64,000 bases of DNA from Tessaracoccus antarcticus (GTDB taxonomy: Bacteria; Actinomycetota; Actinomycetes; Propionibacteriales; Propionibacteriaceae), in the NCBI RefSeq assembly GCF_003688855.1, contig NZ_REFW01000001.1, forward strand, positions 1,116,001-1,180,000, given 5' to 3'. Within the stretch, counting starts at the first letter, position 1. Every line of letters begins with the position of its first letter. The notes under the pieces were generated by a model. The model saw nothing but the letters and a program-made list of their open reading frames with translations, made no database searches and was not told the origin of the DNA. Shown piece after piece: positions 8,414 to 16,510 of this stretch. Both the position numbers and the translations under genes were made by a program.

Positions 8414-10627
8414 TCAGAAGTTGGCGGCGATGCCTTCCAGGTCGGTGACGGTGAGGTCGTCGTCGAGGAGGGTCAATTTCACGGTGTCGCCGCGCTGCCC
8501 GGCGGCCTCGGACCAGCGGGTCCCGTCAACGTCCCACCGCCCCAGCCAGGTGGCATCCGGGGCGCCGAGTTCCGTGGCGGAGTCACCCACGCAGGCCTGC
8601 ATCTGGGACTGCCACGCGCCGAAATAGCGCGTCGCCTCGGCCTCGGAGGCGAATTGCAGCGCGACACTGATGCCCGGCCTGCCGTCAGCCGTGAGGTTGC
8701 CCTCGAGCGCCGCGACGGGCCGGGGGGCGTCGGTGGTGGTGGGTGCGCATCCCACGGCGAGCATGTCGGTGCCCTTGGTGGCGGGGTCAACGGCGTGCAG
8801 CCAGGTGCCGTTGCCGGTGAAGCCCTCGTCGGGGGAGCCGTCGCGGACCTCACCCTGCCAGCCGTCGGGCTGGGGGAGCGAACGGTCGTCCAGGTCGCCG
8901 GCGGTGGTGGGGGACGGGGCGCCAGGGCGGGCCGTCAGGGTGGTGCTGGCGCGGTTGGGGTACTCGAAGTGGTGCCAGTCCCAGCCGCTGAACCAGGTGA
9001 AGCCGTTGCCCTGGAAGGCCTTCACGGAGGCGCTGGAGGCGGTGTGCAGGCCGGGGACCGAGGCGGGACGGTTCACGGAGTAGGTGGCCGAGGGCCACCA
9101 CTTCCCGTTCGGGTCCCGGTACGGGTTCTGGACCGGGTTGAAGTCGACGGCCTTGCCGTAGGAGTGCGGCGACAGGGCTGTCGGGTTGCCCACCACGCGC
9201 CGGCAGTTGAACGCCGAGGTGTTGTTGGCAGCCATCATGGAGGTGTCCGAGCCGCCCCACACGTTGGGGTTGCGCATCTGGGCGACGGGGAACCCTGCCG
9301 CGAAGACCTGTTCGAAGGAGTCGGCCACCTTGGCGGCCAGATCGGCGCGGACGATGATCTCCCCGCGGTGGATCGTGCCGTCCATGCCCTGCTGGTTGAT
9401 GCGGATGGTGCGCAGGTTGCCGGGCGATACGGGGCAGCCGGCCCGGTAGGTGGAGGACACCTCGTCCGACGTGGTGGGTGTGATGACGGTGTTGGGCCAT
9501 CGCATCCGGGTGATGGTGTTGGTCACGCCCGTCTCGAAGGTGTTGCCCCAGGCCGTCGTCGCCCTCACGCGGACGCCCACGGCACCCAGCACCCGACGGT
9601 TGTGGTTCCAGGTGATGGCGTAGCTGCCGTCGGCCGCGGTGGTGGCGGAGGCCACGGACTGCCATGTGCCGGCGACGTTGGCGAGGGCCTGCACGGTGAC
9701 GCCGGCCACGGCGGGGATCAGCCGCCCCGTGATGGCAGGGGTGGAGAGCGGATCGATCTGGGTGGGGGCGGCCTGCGTGAGGCTCGCCGGCAGGATCGTG
9801 AACTGGCGGGCGGCGGGTTCGTGGTCGGGTCCCAGCGTGGCCACCACCTGCGCCCACCCGGCGAACGATGGCGGGAGGGAGGCGGTGAACCGTCCGGCAC
9901 TATCGGTGCGGGCGGAGGTGGTGCCCCACACCTTGGCGCTGTAGTCCGTGAGCGTGAGGCTCACCTCGGTGCCGGCCACGGAGCCCGTGACCCGGCCCGT
10001 CACCCGGATGGGCGCGAAGTAGCGGTACAGGCCGCCTGTGGGCAGTTCCTTGTGACCGACGGTGGCGATGGCGAGCGTCGCGCCCGGCGTCGGGTCGGGG
10101 GCGGGGCCCGGATCCGGGATGGGAGGGGTCGTCGGGGGAGTGGACGAGGAAGGCAGGAACTGCACGGCACTGTTGAAGACCCATGTGGAGACGTAGCGGT
10201 ACCGTCCGCCGCTGCCGTCCACCACGTCGGCCAGGATCATGGAGCGGCACCCGTTGCGCCCGGTCCACGCCGTCTCACACTCAGTCTTCCAGCGGCGCCC
10301 GTCGATGGTGTGCTCGCCGGGGGTCGCCAGCGGGTTCCCGACCCACTGCGCCCGGGGGCTGGGCTTGTACAGCAGGTTGTTGAAGGCCCACCCGGTGGTG
10401 GTGACGAACCGTCGGCCGTTCCAACTCGCCACGGTGGCCCGGATCTCGGTGCGGCACCGCACCACGGTGGAGGAGTAGGTGTCGCACTTCTCGCGCCACT
10501 GGCGGCCGCTGGAGGTGTACTCCCGCCAGTCCGCCGCCCGGGCGGGGGACGTGGCGCTCAGCCCCAGCAGCAGGCTGGCGGCTGCCACGAGTGCCAGCAC
10601 GCGATGGGTCCTCCTCGACCGAAGCAT
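8414..10627 (-). CDS. Secreted D-Ala-D-Ala carboxypeptidase-like (M15) multidomain protein
   Basis: 737 residues from ATG 10627, with a signal peptide (LALVAAASLLLGLSA, cleavage near ARA-ADW). Residues about 33-160 repeat the Cys-rich module of the protein at 1625-2590 (GRQWREKCDTY, RCRTEI, GWAFNNLLY, GRRWKTECET, TGRNGCRS). A Pro-rich linker and two or so beta-sandwich repeats (190-390) follow. The M15B/VanY-type peptidase region is about 400-580, with zinc-ligand motifs SPHSYGKAVDF and WDWHHFEY. A last domain of about 140 residues (WQGEVRDGSPDEGF onward) is unrecognised. It probably trims peptidoglycan outside the cell. The start overlaps the quinone oxidoreductase stop (TGATG), so translation may be coupled. 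Confidence 0.85.
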   Translation of the reverse strand: MLRSRRTHRVLALVAAASLLLGLSATSPARAADWREYTSSGRQWREKCDTYSSTVVRCRTEIRATVASWNGRRFVTTTGWAFNNLLYKPSPRAQWVGNPLATPGEHTIDGRRWKTECETAWTGRNGCRSMILADVVDGSGGRYRYVSTWVFNSAVQFLPSSSTPPTTPPIPDPGPAPDPTPGATLAIATVGHKELPTGGLYRYFAPIRVTGRVTGSVAGTEVSLTLTDYSAKVWGTTSARTDSAGRFTASLPPSFAGWAQVVATLGPDHEPAARQFTILPASLTQAAPTQIDPLSTPAITGRLIPAVAGVTVQALANVAGTWQSVASATTAADGSYAITWNHNRRVLGAVGVRVRATTAWGNTFETGVTNTITRMRWPNTVITPTTSDEVSSTYRAGCPVSPGNLRTIRINQQGMDGTIHRGEIIVRADLAAKVADSFEQVFAAGFPVAQMRNPNVWGGSDTSMMAANNTSAFNCRRVVGNPTALSPHSYGKAVDFNPVQNPYRDPNGKWWPSATYSVNRPASVPGLHTASSASVKAFQGNGFTWFSGWDWHHFEYPNRASTTLTARPGAPSPTTAGDLDDRSLPQPDGWQGEVRDGSPDEGFTGNGTWLHAVDPATKGTDMLAVGCAPTTTDAPRPVAALEGNLTADGRPGISVALQFASEAEATRYFGAWQSQMQACVGDSATELGAPDATWLGRWDVDGTRWSEAAGQRGDTVKLTLLDDDLTVTDLEGIAANF

Positions 10628-11607
10628 CACTGCGCTTCGTGCACGAGCACGATCTTTCCGACGTTGTCGCCGCTCTCAAGTAGCTCGTGGGCCCTCCGGA
10701 CGTCGCGGAAGGCAATGTGGGTCTCCGGGGAGGGTTTGATGCGACCATCCCCGATGAGTGGCCACACCACATCCACCACGCGGGCGCAGATGGCGGCCTT
10801 CTCCTTCTCGGAGCGGAACCGCAGGGAGGTGGCCGTGACCGTCCCCATCTTCTGCAGCAACTTCCCGATGTTGAGGGTGCCCTTCGTGCCGCCCTGCATC
10901 CCGATGATGACCAGGCGGCCGCGTCGGGCCAGTGCGTCGATGTTCAACTCCAGGTACTTGGCGCCCATGATGTCGAGGATCACATCGGCGCCCTTGCTGT
11001 CGGTGGCGTCGCTGAGGCCCTTGACCCAGTCGCCGTGGTAGTCCAGGGCGATGTCGGCGCCGTGCTCGCGGCAGTGCTGCAGCTTGGCCTCCGTGCCGGC
11101 TGTGGTCACCACCGTGCAGCCCAGCGCCTTGGCGTACTGGATGGCGAACGTGCCGATGCCGCCGGACCCGCCGTGCACCAGCAGGGTCTCGCCGGCTGAG
11201 AGCCCTGCGACGTCCATGTTGGAGACGACGGTGGCGGCCACCTCCAGCAGGCCCCCGGCCGTGACGAGGTCGATGCCGGGGGGAGGGGCGATGAGCTGAC
11301 CGGCTGGTGCCACGAAGTACTGCGCGTACCCACCACCCGCGAGCAGGGCGACCACCTCGTCGCCGGGCTGCCACCGCGTCACCCCGTCGCCGACAGCCTC
11401 AACGATGCCTGACGCCTCCAGCCCGATGGTGTCGGTGACCCCCCTCGGCGGCGGGTAGTGGCCCTTGCGCTGCAGGATGTCTGCGCGGTTCACGCCCGAG
11501 GCGACGCTCCGCACCAGCACCTCCCCCGGCTTTGGCTGGGGGGTGGGCAACTCGCCCAGCTCCAGCGCGTCGATGCTTCCGGGGGTGGCAACGATGACGG
11601 CATCCAT
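10627..11607 (-). CDS. Zinc-independent NAD(P)H quinone oxidoreductase (MDR family)
   Basis: 326 residues from ATG 11607 (MDAVIVATPGSIDALELGEL). GVNRADILQRKGHYPPP is the signature of quinone oxidoreductase/PIG3-type medium-chain dehydrogenases, and LLVHGGSGGIGTFAIQ is the NADPH-binding Rossmann loop. The zinc ligands of alcohol dehydrogenases are absent. PIG3-like enzymes reduce quinones using NADPH; the physiological substrate here is unknown. The frame continues to 12081 only as a shadow of the pseudouridine synthase gene. It overlaps the downstream carboxypeptidase start by one base. Confidence 0.9.
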   Translation of the reverse strand: MDAVIVATPGSIDALELGELPTPQPKPGEVLVRSVASGVNRADILQRKGHYPPPRGVTDTIGLEASGIVEAVGDGVTRWQPGDEVVALLAGGGYAQYFVAPAGQLIAPPPGIDLVTAGGLLEVAATVVSNMDVAGLSAGETLLVHGGSGGIGTFAIQYAKALGCTVVTTAGTEAKLQHCREHGADIALDYHGDWVKGLSDATDSKGADVILDIMGAKYLELNIDALARRGRLVIIGMQGGTKGTLNIGKLLQKMGTVTATSLRFRSEKEKAAICARVVDVVWPLIGDGRIKPSPETHIAFRDVRRAHELLESGDNVGKIVLVHEAQ

Positions 11608-11636
11608 GGCTCCCACCCTGCCACATGGGCGGCGCG

Positions 11637-12557
11637 TTACCGCGTGGGCCAGGAGAGGGTGCGTCCGGATGTGAAGTGGCGGGGGGTGCCGTCGACGGGG
11701 TCCGTGAACGCCAGGCTGCGGGAGAGAAGCGCCAGGGGTGAGGAGAAGTCGTCGATGTCGATGTCCAGCACGTCGGGGTACAGCGGGTCGCCGGCCAGTG
11801 GGATGCCCAACTGCGTGAAGTGGGCCCGGATCTGGTGCGTTCGGCCGGTGACGGGGCGCACGTCGTAGCGGCCCCATCCGTCGTGGGTCTCCAGCAGGTC
11901 GATGCGGGTGCAGGCGTTGGGCGGCAGGTCCAGGGTCTCGGCCTGCATGGTGCCGACGCGCTTGACCAGGTGCGATTCCACCTCGAGGGGAAACGTGAGG
12001 TCGGGGCGCAGGGGCGCGATGGCCTCGTAGGTCTTCTCCACGGTGCGGGCGCTGAACAGCGACTGGTACGCGGCCCGCCATCGCTTCTCGGTGGTCATCA
12101 GCAGGACCCCGGCGGTGGCCCGGTCCAGCCGATGGGCTGCCGTCAACTCCGGCAGGTCCAGCGCCTGCCTGGCCCTGACGACGGCGCTCTGCAGAACGTG
12201 CCGGCCGCGGGGGATGGTGGACAGGAAGTGCGGCTTGTCGAACACCACGAGGCGCTCATCGCGGTGCAGCACCACCAGCTCACCCGGCACCGTCACCTCG
12301 TCGCGGAGCCGACGGTGGAACCAGATGAACGTGTGCGGGGTGTAGGGCTCGTCACCGGTCAGGGGCACCCCTCCAGGGTCCACGAAGGCGCCGGCGGCCA
12401 GCATCGGGTCCACCTCGTCGCGGGCGGGGCCCAACTTGGTGAGGAGGAAATCACGCATCGTCGGCCAGGGCCACGGTTCGGTGGGGTCACGGTCCGGTGT
12501 CCGCACCCAGGCTGCCTGCAACCCGTGACGGGGAGGGAGCGGCGATCTCTTCTGCAC
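11637..12557 (-). CDS. RluA family RNA pseudouridine synthase
   Basis: About 306 residues from a GTG at 12557 (VQKRSPLPPRHG). The catalytic region AAHRLDRATAGVLLMTTEKR contains the HRLDxxTxG motif with the active-site Asp, and GRYDVRPVTGRTHQIRAHF is the conserved C-terminal motif. The N-terminal 90 residues (RDFLLTKLGPARDEVDPM) resemble the extension found in the actinobacterial members of this group. The modified uridine in rRNA or tRNA cannot be assigned. It ends 29 bases before the quinone oxidoreductase start, on the same strand. Confidence 0.92.
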   Translation of the reverse strand: MQKRSPLPPRHGLQAAWVRTPDRDPTEPWPWPTMRDFLLTKLGPARDEVDPMLAAGAFVDPGGVPLTGDEPYTPHTFIWFHRRLRDEVTVPGELVVLHRDERLVVFDKPHFLSTIPRGRHVLQSAVVRARQALDLPELTAAHRLDRATAGVLLMTTEKRWRAAYQSLFSARTVEKTYEAIAPLRPDLTFPLEVESHLVKRVGTMQAETLDLPPNACTRIDLLETHDGWGRYDVRPVTGRTHQIRAHFTQLGIPLAGDPLYPDVLDIDIDDFSSPLALLSRSLAFTDPVDGTPRHFTSGRTLSWPTR

Positions 12558-12589
12558 GCTACCATTGTGGCCGCTGCGCACAACGCAGT

Positions 12590-12677
12590 GGCGAGGTCGC
12601 ATAGTGGACTAGTGCAGCCGCCTTGAAAGCGGCCGAGTGGTAACGCTCCGTGGGTTCGAATCCCACCCTCGCCGCCA
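12590..12677 (+). tRNA. tRNA-Ser (anticodon UGA)
   Basis: Acceptor arms GGCGAGG (12590-12596) and CCTCGCC pair. The anticodon stem GCCGC/GCGGC encloses loop CTTGAAA with anticodon TGA. A long class II variable arm and the T-arm GTGGG-TTCGAAT-CCCAC follow, and CCA (12675-12677) is encoded. Confidence 0.97.
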
Positions 12678-12694
12678 GCCCCTACGATGCAGGC

Positions 12695-13153
12695 ATGGCC
12701 GCATCCACGTACACCATCGTCCCGCGCACTGCCTTCCGCGCTTTCCTCATCGCCGCAATCGCCAGCATCCTTGGCGCCGGACTCCTCGTCCTGTCGCTGA
12801 GCAACTCTTGGCACCCGGCTGTGGCAATCCTGGCCACGGTCATCCTGGCTGCCGGCCTGGTACTGGCGCTGGCGGCCTACCTCGCGCAGCGCGCCTCCAT
12901 CGCGGAACTGGTGCTGGACGAACAGGGCTACACCGTGGTGACCCGCGACGGCAGCCAGTCGGGCGAGTGGGCCGCAGTGACCCGCATCACCCGCGCCATC
13001 GACACCGCCCACGTGACCATCCACGAGGGCGAGGGGAAGCGGATCCGGCTGGAGTTCCGCAGCGACGACACCGCCCAGATCGACGAAGTGCTCGAGGAGA
13101 TGGGCACCCGACTCGACGCCGCCAAGGGTTACACGCCCTGGGACGGGTCGTAG
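12695..13153 (+). CDS. Small membrane protein with PH-like cytoplasmic tail
   Basis: 152 residues from ATG 12695 (MAASTYTIVPRTAFRAFL), 18 bases after the tRNA. Two hydrophobic segments (residues about 16-34 and 42-64) form a hairpin. They are followed by a soluble part with alternating beta strands (ELVLDEQGYTVVTRDGS, GEWAAVTRITRAID, HVTIHEGEGKRIRLEF), which resembles bacterial PH-like domains. No function is known. It might be co-expressed from the tRNA promoter, since no terminator separates the two. Confidence 0.65.
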   Translation: MAASTYTIVPRTAFRAFLIAAIASILGAGLLVLSLSNSWHPAVAILATVILAAGLVLALAAYLAQRASIAELVLDEQGYTVVTRDGSQSGEWAAVTRITRAIDTAHVTIHEGEGKRIRLEFRSDDTAQIDEVLEEMGTRLDAAKGYTPWDGS

Positions 13154-13454
13154 GCCCCGTCGTCTTCCCGTCATGACGACATAGCCGGGCCCCGCCTCAC
13201 CATTGCCGGTGATTGGGGCACACTCCGGAGGTCCCCGCCATGGCGCGCACTGTCATGCCAACACTGGTGTTGGCTACCGGCATTTCGCCGGTGAGGGTTG
13301 ATTCACCATGCGGTGGCGCTGGACATCAAAGCCAACCCCGTGTGGCCGGCAGCCCAGCAACTGATCACGGATGCGTTGCCGCCAGCAGCGTCCGGCTCTG
13401 GATCTGGTCCGGGCGGATGCCCAGCTGTGGCGAGCCGGCGCCGCGGATCTCGTT
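13154..13454. repeat. Intergenic stretch with several short inverted repeats
   Basis: About 300 bases between the convergent membrane-protein and LCP genes. GCCAACAC-TG-GTGTTGGC (13257-13274) is an 8-base dyad, followed by CCGGC-5-GCCGG and GGTGA-8-TCACC. No convincing gene is seen. In frame with the LCP protein, 29 sense codons with actinobacterial third-position bias follow its TAG stop. Confidence 0.45.
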
Positions 13455-15311
13455 CTAGACCGGGTTGTAGGCGCAGGCGTCCTCGACGCCCTGTGCGCCT
13501 TCCACCAGGTCGGGCGGTGCACTGGAGGAGGTCCCCGGCGAAGGGCTCGGGGTGGCCGATGGGGGAGCTGCCGCCGTGGTTGCCGGAGCCGTCGACTTGG
13601 GTGTGATCGAGGGGTTCACCGAGGTGCTCCTGATGGCTTCCTGCACGGACTCCTGCATGACCTCGAAGTCGGGCCTGTTGTAGTCGTAACCGTTCTTGCC
13701 GGGCGAGAACACCAGGCGCGAGACCTTGGCGTCCTTCACCTTCAGGGAGAGGCTGACCAACGGTTCCAGCACCTGCTGGGGGATGTCGGTCATCACCATG
13801 TCTGCCGACGCGGCGGCTATGGCCTCGTAGGAGCTGAGCATCGTTTTCGGGTTCGCCTGCTTGATGATGGCGTTGACGAGACAGGACTGGCGGGCCATGC
13901 GGGCATAGTCGCTGGTGGTGGAGCGGCTGCGGGCGTACCACATGGCGTCGTAGCCGCCGAGGTGTTGGTCCGGTCCCGGTTCCAGCCAGCCGGTCGGCCG
14001 CTTGCCCGTGGTGTTGCTGGCAATGGGGAGCCGCTCGTTGATGTTGACGGTCACGCCCCCCATGGCGTCAATGAGGCGCTGCACGCCGTCGATGTTGAGC
14101 AGGACGAAGTAGTCGATTTTCAGTCCGGTGATGCCCTGGACGCCCTGTTTCATCGCCTCGGCGCCGGGGTAGGTGGCACCCTGCATGAGGTCCGGGTACT
14201 CCATGACGGCCTTGTCCCACAGAGCATTGATGTACCACTCGGCCGGGTCGCCCTCGCCGCGGAATCCGCGAGGGAACTGCTCGGCCAGGGCGGTGCCCTC
14301 GGGGAACGGGGTGTATTGCACGTTGCGGGGGATCTGGACGATGGTGGTGGCGCCCGTGGCTGTGTCGATGGAGGCCACCATGATCGTGTCGGCGCGCAGA
14401 CCGTTCAGGGGGTTGCGTGCGTCGGCACTGTCGGCGCCCACCAGCATGACGTTCAGCCGCGGGGTGTTCTTCCACGGGTCCTTCTCGGTGCCGTTGATGG
14501 ACGGCCGGGACGTGGACTGGACGTCGTTCTCGTCGGCGAAGACGGTGGTGACCAGCTTCTGCTGGTCGAAGGCGTAACGGGCGGCCAGCGCCGCCGAGCC
14601 TGCCACGCCGAAGCTCATGGCCGTCACGAGCACGGCCCCGAGAGCTCTGCGACCAACACCCCAGCCGGTGGGTCGCGTCAGGATGTGCGTCCCGGCGATG
14701 AGAGTCACCCACAGCAGCCCCGCCGCCACGAGGGCGATGGTCAGGGTCCGCAGCTGGGTGGGGTTGACGGCGAAGCCGGCGAAACGTCCGAGGTCGGTGG
14801 AGGCGGAGAAACCGGCCCAGGCGATCAGGGCGAGCAGGGCCACGGGCAGGGCGACCCCGACCACCTTGGCGCGACGGGACCGGGCGCCCAGCAGCCCCAA
14901 CCCCGGAAGGATGGTGCTGGCGATGGTGAGCAGGGCCGTGCTGCCCAGCGCGGCCACGCAGATGACGGCGATGGTGGCGATCACACCGACGACCCAGGCG
15001 GCCTGCATCCCCGCCAGGGACGCGGTGATCCCGAAGGCCGCGGCGATCACCACGAGGGCGGCGACCACGAACAACGCAGTGCGGCCGCGCCGGGTCATGG
15101 CCACCCGGTCGGTGGCCGTGGAGGACGCGGCGGGACCGGAGGACACCTCCAGCGCGGGGTCGGTTCGGGGAAGCTGACGCTTGGGACGGATGGTGGTGGC
15201 ATCGTCGGAGTCGCGGGCGCCGTGGCGCTCGCTGCGGTAGATGCCGTCGAGGTCCCGTTGTGGGCCCCCGTCCCGCTTGGCGGCACGCTTGGGCTGTTGG
15301 TCGTCACTCAT
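13455..15311 (-). CDS. LytR-CpsA-Psr (LCP) family cell-wall glycopolymer ligase
   Basis: 618 residues. A charged cytoplasmic N-terminus (1-75) leads to about five or six hydrophobic segments (80-260), and then the extracellular LCP domain from about 290 to 510. LNVMLVGADSADARNPLNGLR contains the phosphate-binding Asp/Arg region, RADTIMVASID the next Arg and Asp, and YARSRSTTSDYARMARQ the conserved YARxR...D..R motif. LCP enzymes move undecaprenyl-linked glycopolymers onto peptidoglycan. The C-terminus is a Thr/Pro/Ser-rich tail ending DACAYNPV. Extra membrane segments before an LCP domain are common in actinobacteria. Which polymer is attached is unknown. Confidence 0.9.
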   Translation of the reverse strand: MSDDQQPKRAAKRDGGPQRDLDGIYRSERHGARDSDDATTIRPKRQLPRTDPALEVSSGPAASSTATDRVAMTRRGRTALFVVAALVVIAAAFGITASLAGMQAAWVVGVIATIAVICVAALGSTALLTIASTILPGLGLLGARSRRAKVVGVALPVALLALIAWAGFSASTDLGRFAGFAVNPTQLRTLTIALVAAGLLWVTLIAGTHILTRPTGWGVGRRALGAVLVTAMSFGVAGSAALAARYAFDQQKLVTTVFADENDVQSTSRPSINGTEKDPWKNTPRLNVMLVGADSADARNPLNGLRADTIMVASIDTATGATTIVQIPRNVQYTPFPEGTALAEQFPRGFRGEGDPAEWYINALWDKAVMEYPDLMQGATYPGAEAMKQGVQGITGLKIDYFVLLNIDGVQRLIDAMGGVTVNINERLPIASNTTGKRPTGWLEPGPDQHLGGYDAMWYARSRSTTSDYARMARQSCLVNAIIKQANPKTMLSSYEAIAAASADMVMTDIPQQVLEPLVSLSLKVKDAKVSRLVFSPGKNGYDYNRPDFEVMQESVQEAIRSTSVNPSITPKSTAPATTAAAPPSATPSPSPGTSSSAPPDLVEGAQGVEDACAYNPV

Positions 15312-15418
15312 GATGATGTTCTGCCCTCCTGACGATGGAGTCTAATTCAGTCGGGGCACTTGTCCCACCGGCGTCGTTTGGTACTGCTCTGGAGGCTCCG
15401 CTACCCTTTACCGGGCGT

Positions 15419-15512
15419 GGAGGTGTCGCCTAGTCCGGTCTATGGCGCCCGCCTGCTAAGCGGGTTTGGGGCTTCAACCCCATCGAGGGTTCAAATCCCT
15501 CCACCTCCGCCA
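15419..15512 (+). tRNA. tRNA-Ser (anticodon GCU)
   Basis: Acceptor GGAGGTG pairs with CACCTCC. Anticodon stem CCCGC/GCGGG encloses CTGCTAA, giving anticodon GCT. A long variable arm is present and CCA (15510-15512) is encoded. Confidence 0.97.
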
Positions 15513-15516
15513 CGCG

Positions 15517-15542
15517 CATCCCCCGGCCCCGGCCGGGGGATG
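15517..15542 (+). terminator. GC-rich terminator hairpin after tRNA-Ser(GCU)
   Basis: A perfect 12-base stem, CATCCCCCGGCC and GGCCGGGGGATG, with a 2-base gap, starts 4 bases after the CCA end. No T-run follows. Confidence 0.6.
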
Positions 15543-15614
15543 TCACCACCAGGACGGCACGTTTTGGCGGTGGGACGAAAGTTCGCGTATAGTTTGGGAC
15601 TGCCCGCAAGGCAA

Positions 15615-15687
15615 GCGCTCGTGGCTCAACGGATAGAGCATCTGACTACGGATCAGAAGGTTGGAGGTTCGAATCCTCCCGAGCGCG
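15615..15687 (+). tRNA. tRNA-Arg (anticodon ACG)
   Basis: Acceptor GCGCTCG pairs with CGAGCGC. Anticodon stem TCTGA/TCAGA encloses CTACGGA, giving anticodon ACG; the wobble A is expected to become inosine through TadA, encoded at 20607. CCA is not encoded. Confidence 0.97.
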
Positions 15688-15693
15688 CAGCAG

Positions 15694-15721
15694 GCCCGGC
15701 CCTGACGGCCGGGCTTTTTTT
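15694..15721 (+). terminator. Intrinsic terminator after tRNA-Arg
   Basis: An 8-base stem, GCCCGGCC and GGCCGGGC, with loop CTGAC, is followed by seven T residues, directly downstream of the tRNA. Confidence 0.92.
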
Positions 15722-15772
15722 GTCGGTCGATTCCGGACGGGCGTGCGGGAGTGAGTCCGAGGAGGAACGATC

Positions 15773-16501
15773 GTGACGGAAATCTGGGCACATCGAGGCG
15801 CTTCGGCCTATGCCCCTGAGAACACCCTCCCCGCGTTCCAGATGGCCCTGGACCAGGGCGCCCAGGGCATCGAACTGGACCTGCAGCGCAGCGCCGACGG
15901 GGTGCTTGTGGTGGTGCACGACGAAACCATCAACCGCACCTCCACCGGTTTTGGCCGCGTGGTGGACCTGACCTTTGAAGAACTCCGCCGCTGTGACTAC
16001 TCCAACGGCTTCATCGGACACCGCAACGTCCGCATCCCCACCCTCACCGAGGTGCTGGATCTGGTGCGCCCCACGAATGCCATCATCAACATTGAACTGA
16101 AGAACTCGGTGGTGCTGTACCCCGGCATCGAACTGGAGGCCGCCGAGCTCGTGGCCGCCGCCGGCATGACGGATCGGGTCCTGTTCTCCTCGTTCAACCA
16201 CCCCAGCCTCGCGAACCTGCGCGGCGTCGTCCCGCCGTCGCAGATCGGGGTGCTGTACTCCGACGGGCTGTACAACCCGTGGCAGTACGCCCGGTGGATC
16301 GGGGCGGGTGCGCTGCACCCCAACTGGCGGGCGCTGCGGCAGCCCGACTACGTGTGGCTCGCCCACGAGACCGGGGTGAAGGTCAACGTCTGGACCGTCG
16401 ACGAGGAGAAGGACGTGGCCCACGCCATCGAGATCGGCGTGGATGCCCTCGTGACGAACTTCCCGGACCGGGCCAGGCGCGTCGTCCGGATGGGCCGCTA
16501 A
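15773..16501 (+). CDS. Glycerophosphodiester phosphodiesterase
   Basis: 242 residues from a GTG with GAGGAGG upstream. The N-terminus IWAHRGASAYAPENTLPAF carries the HRG...PENT catalytic motif, and GIELDLQRSADGVLVVVHDE gives the metal-binding ExD and HD motifs. NVWTVDEEKD near the C-terminus matches the conserved NVWTVN-like strand of the GDPD fold. It probably releases glycerol-3-phosphate from glycerophosphodiesters in the cytoplasm, since no signal peptide is seen. It is followed 9 bases later by menB on the same strand. Confidence 0.93.
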   Translation: MTEIWAHRGASAYAPENTLPAFQMALDQGAQGIELDLQRSADGVLVVVHDETINRTSTGFGRVVDLTFEELRRCDYSNGFIGHRNVRIPTLTEVLDLVRPTNAIINIELKNSVVLYPGIELEAAELVAAAGMTDRVLFSSFNHPSLANLRGVVPPSQIGVLYSDGLYNPWQYARWIGAGALHPNWRALRQPDYVWLAHETGVKVNVWTVDEEKDVAHAIEIGVDALVTNFPDRARRVVRMGR

Positions 16502-16510
16502 CCTTCGGGC

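Noticed and set aside
8654-11041. Very long open frame on the + strand (795 codons)
   Set aside because: It is the antisense shadow of the carboxypeptidase and quinone oxidoreductase genes; composition is Gly/Ala/Arg/His-rich with no domain.
13371-15332. 653-codon + strand frame
   Set aside because: Shadow of the LCP gene, which has clear catalytic motifs on the other strand.
15419-15687. Attachment site of an integrated element at the tRNA genes
   Set aside because: No integrase and no repeated tRNA 3' end found nearby; flanking genes are housekeeping.
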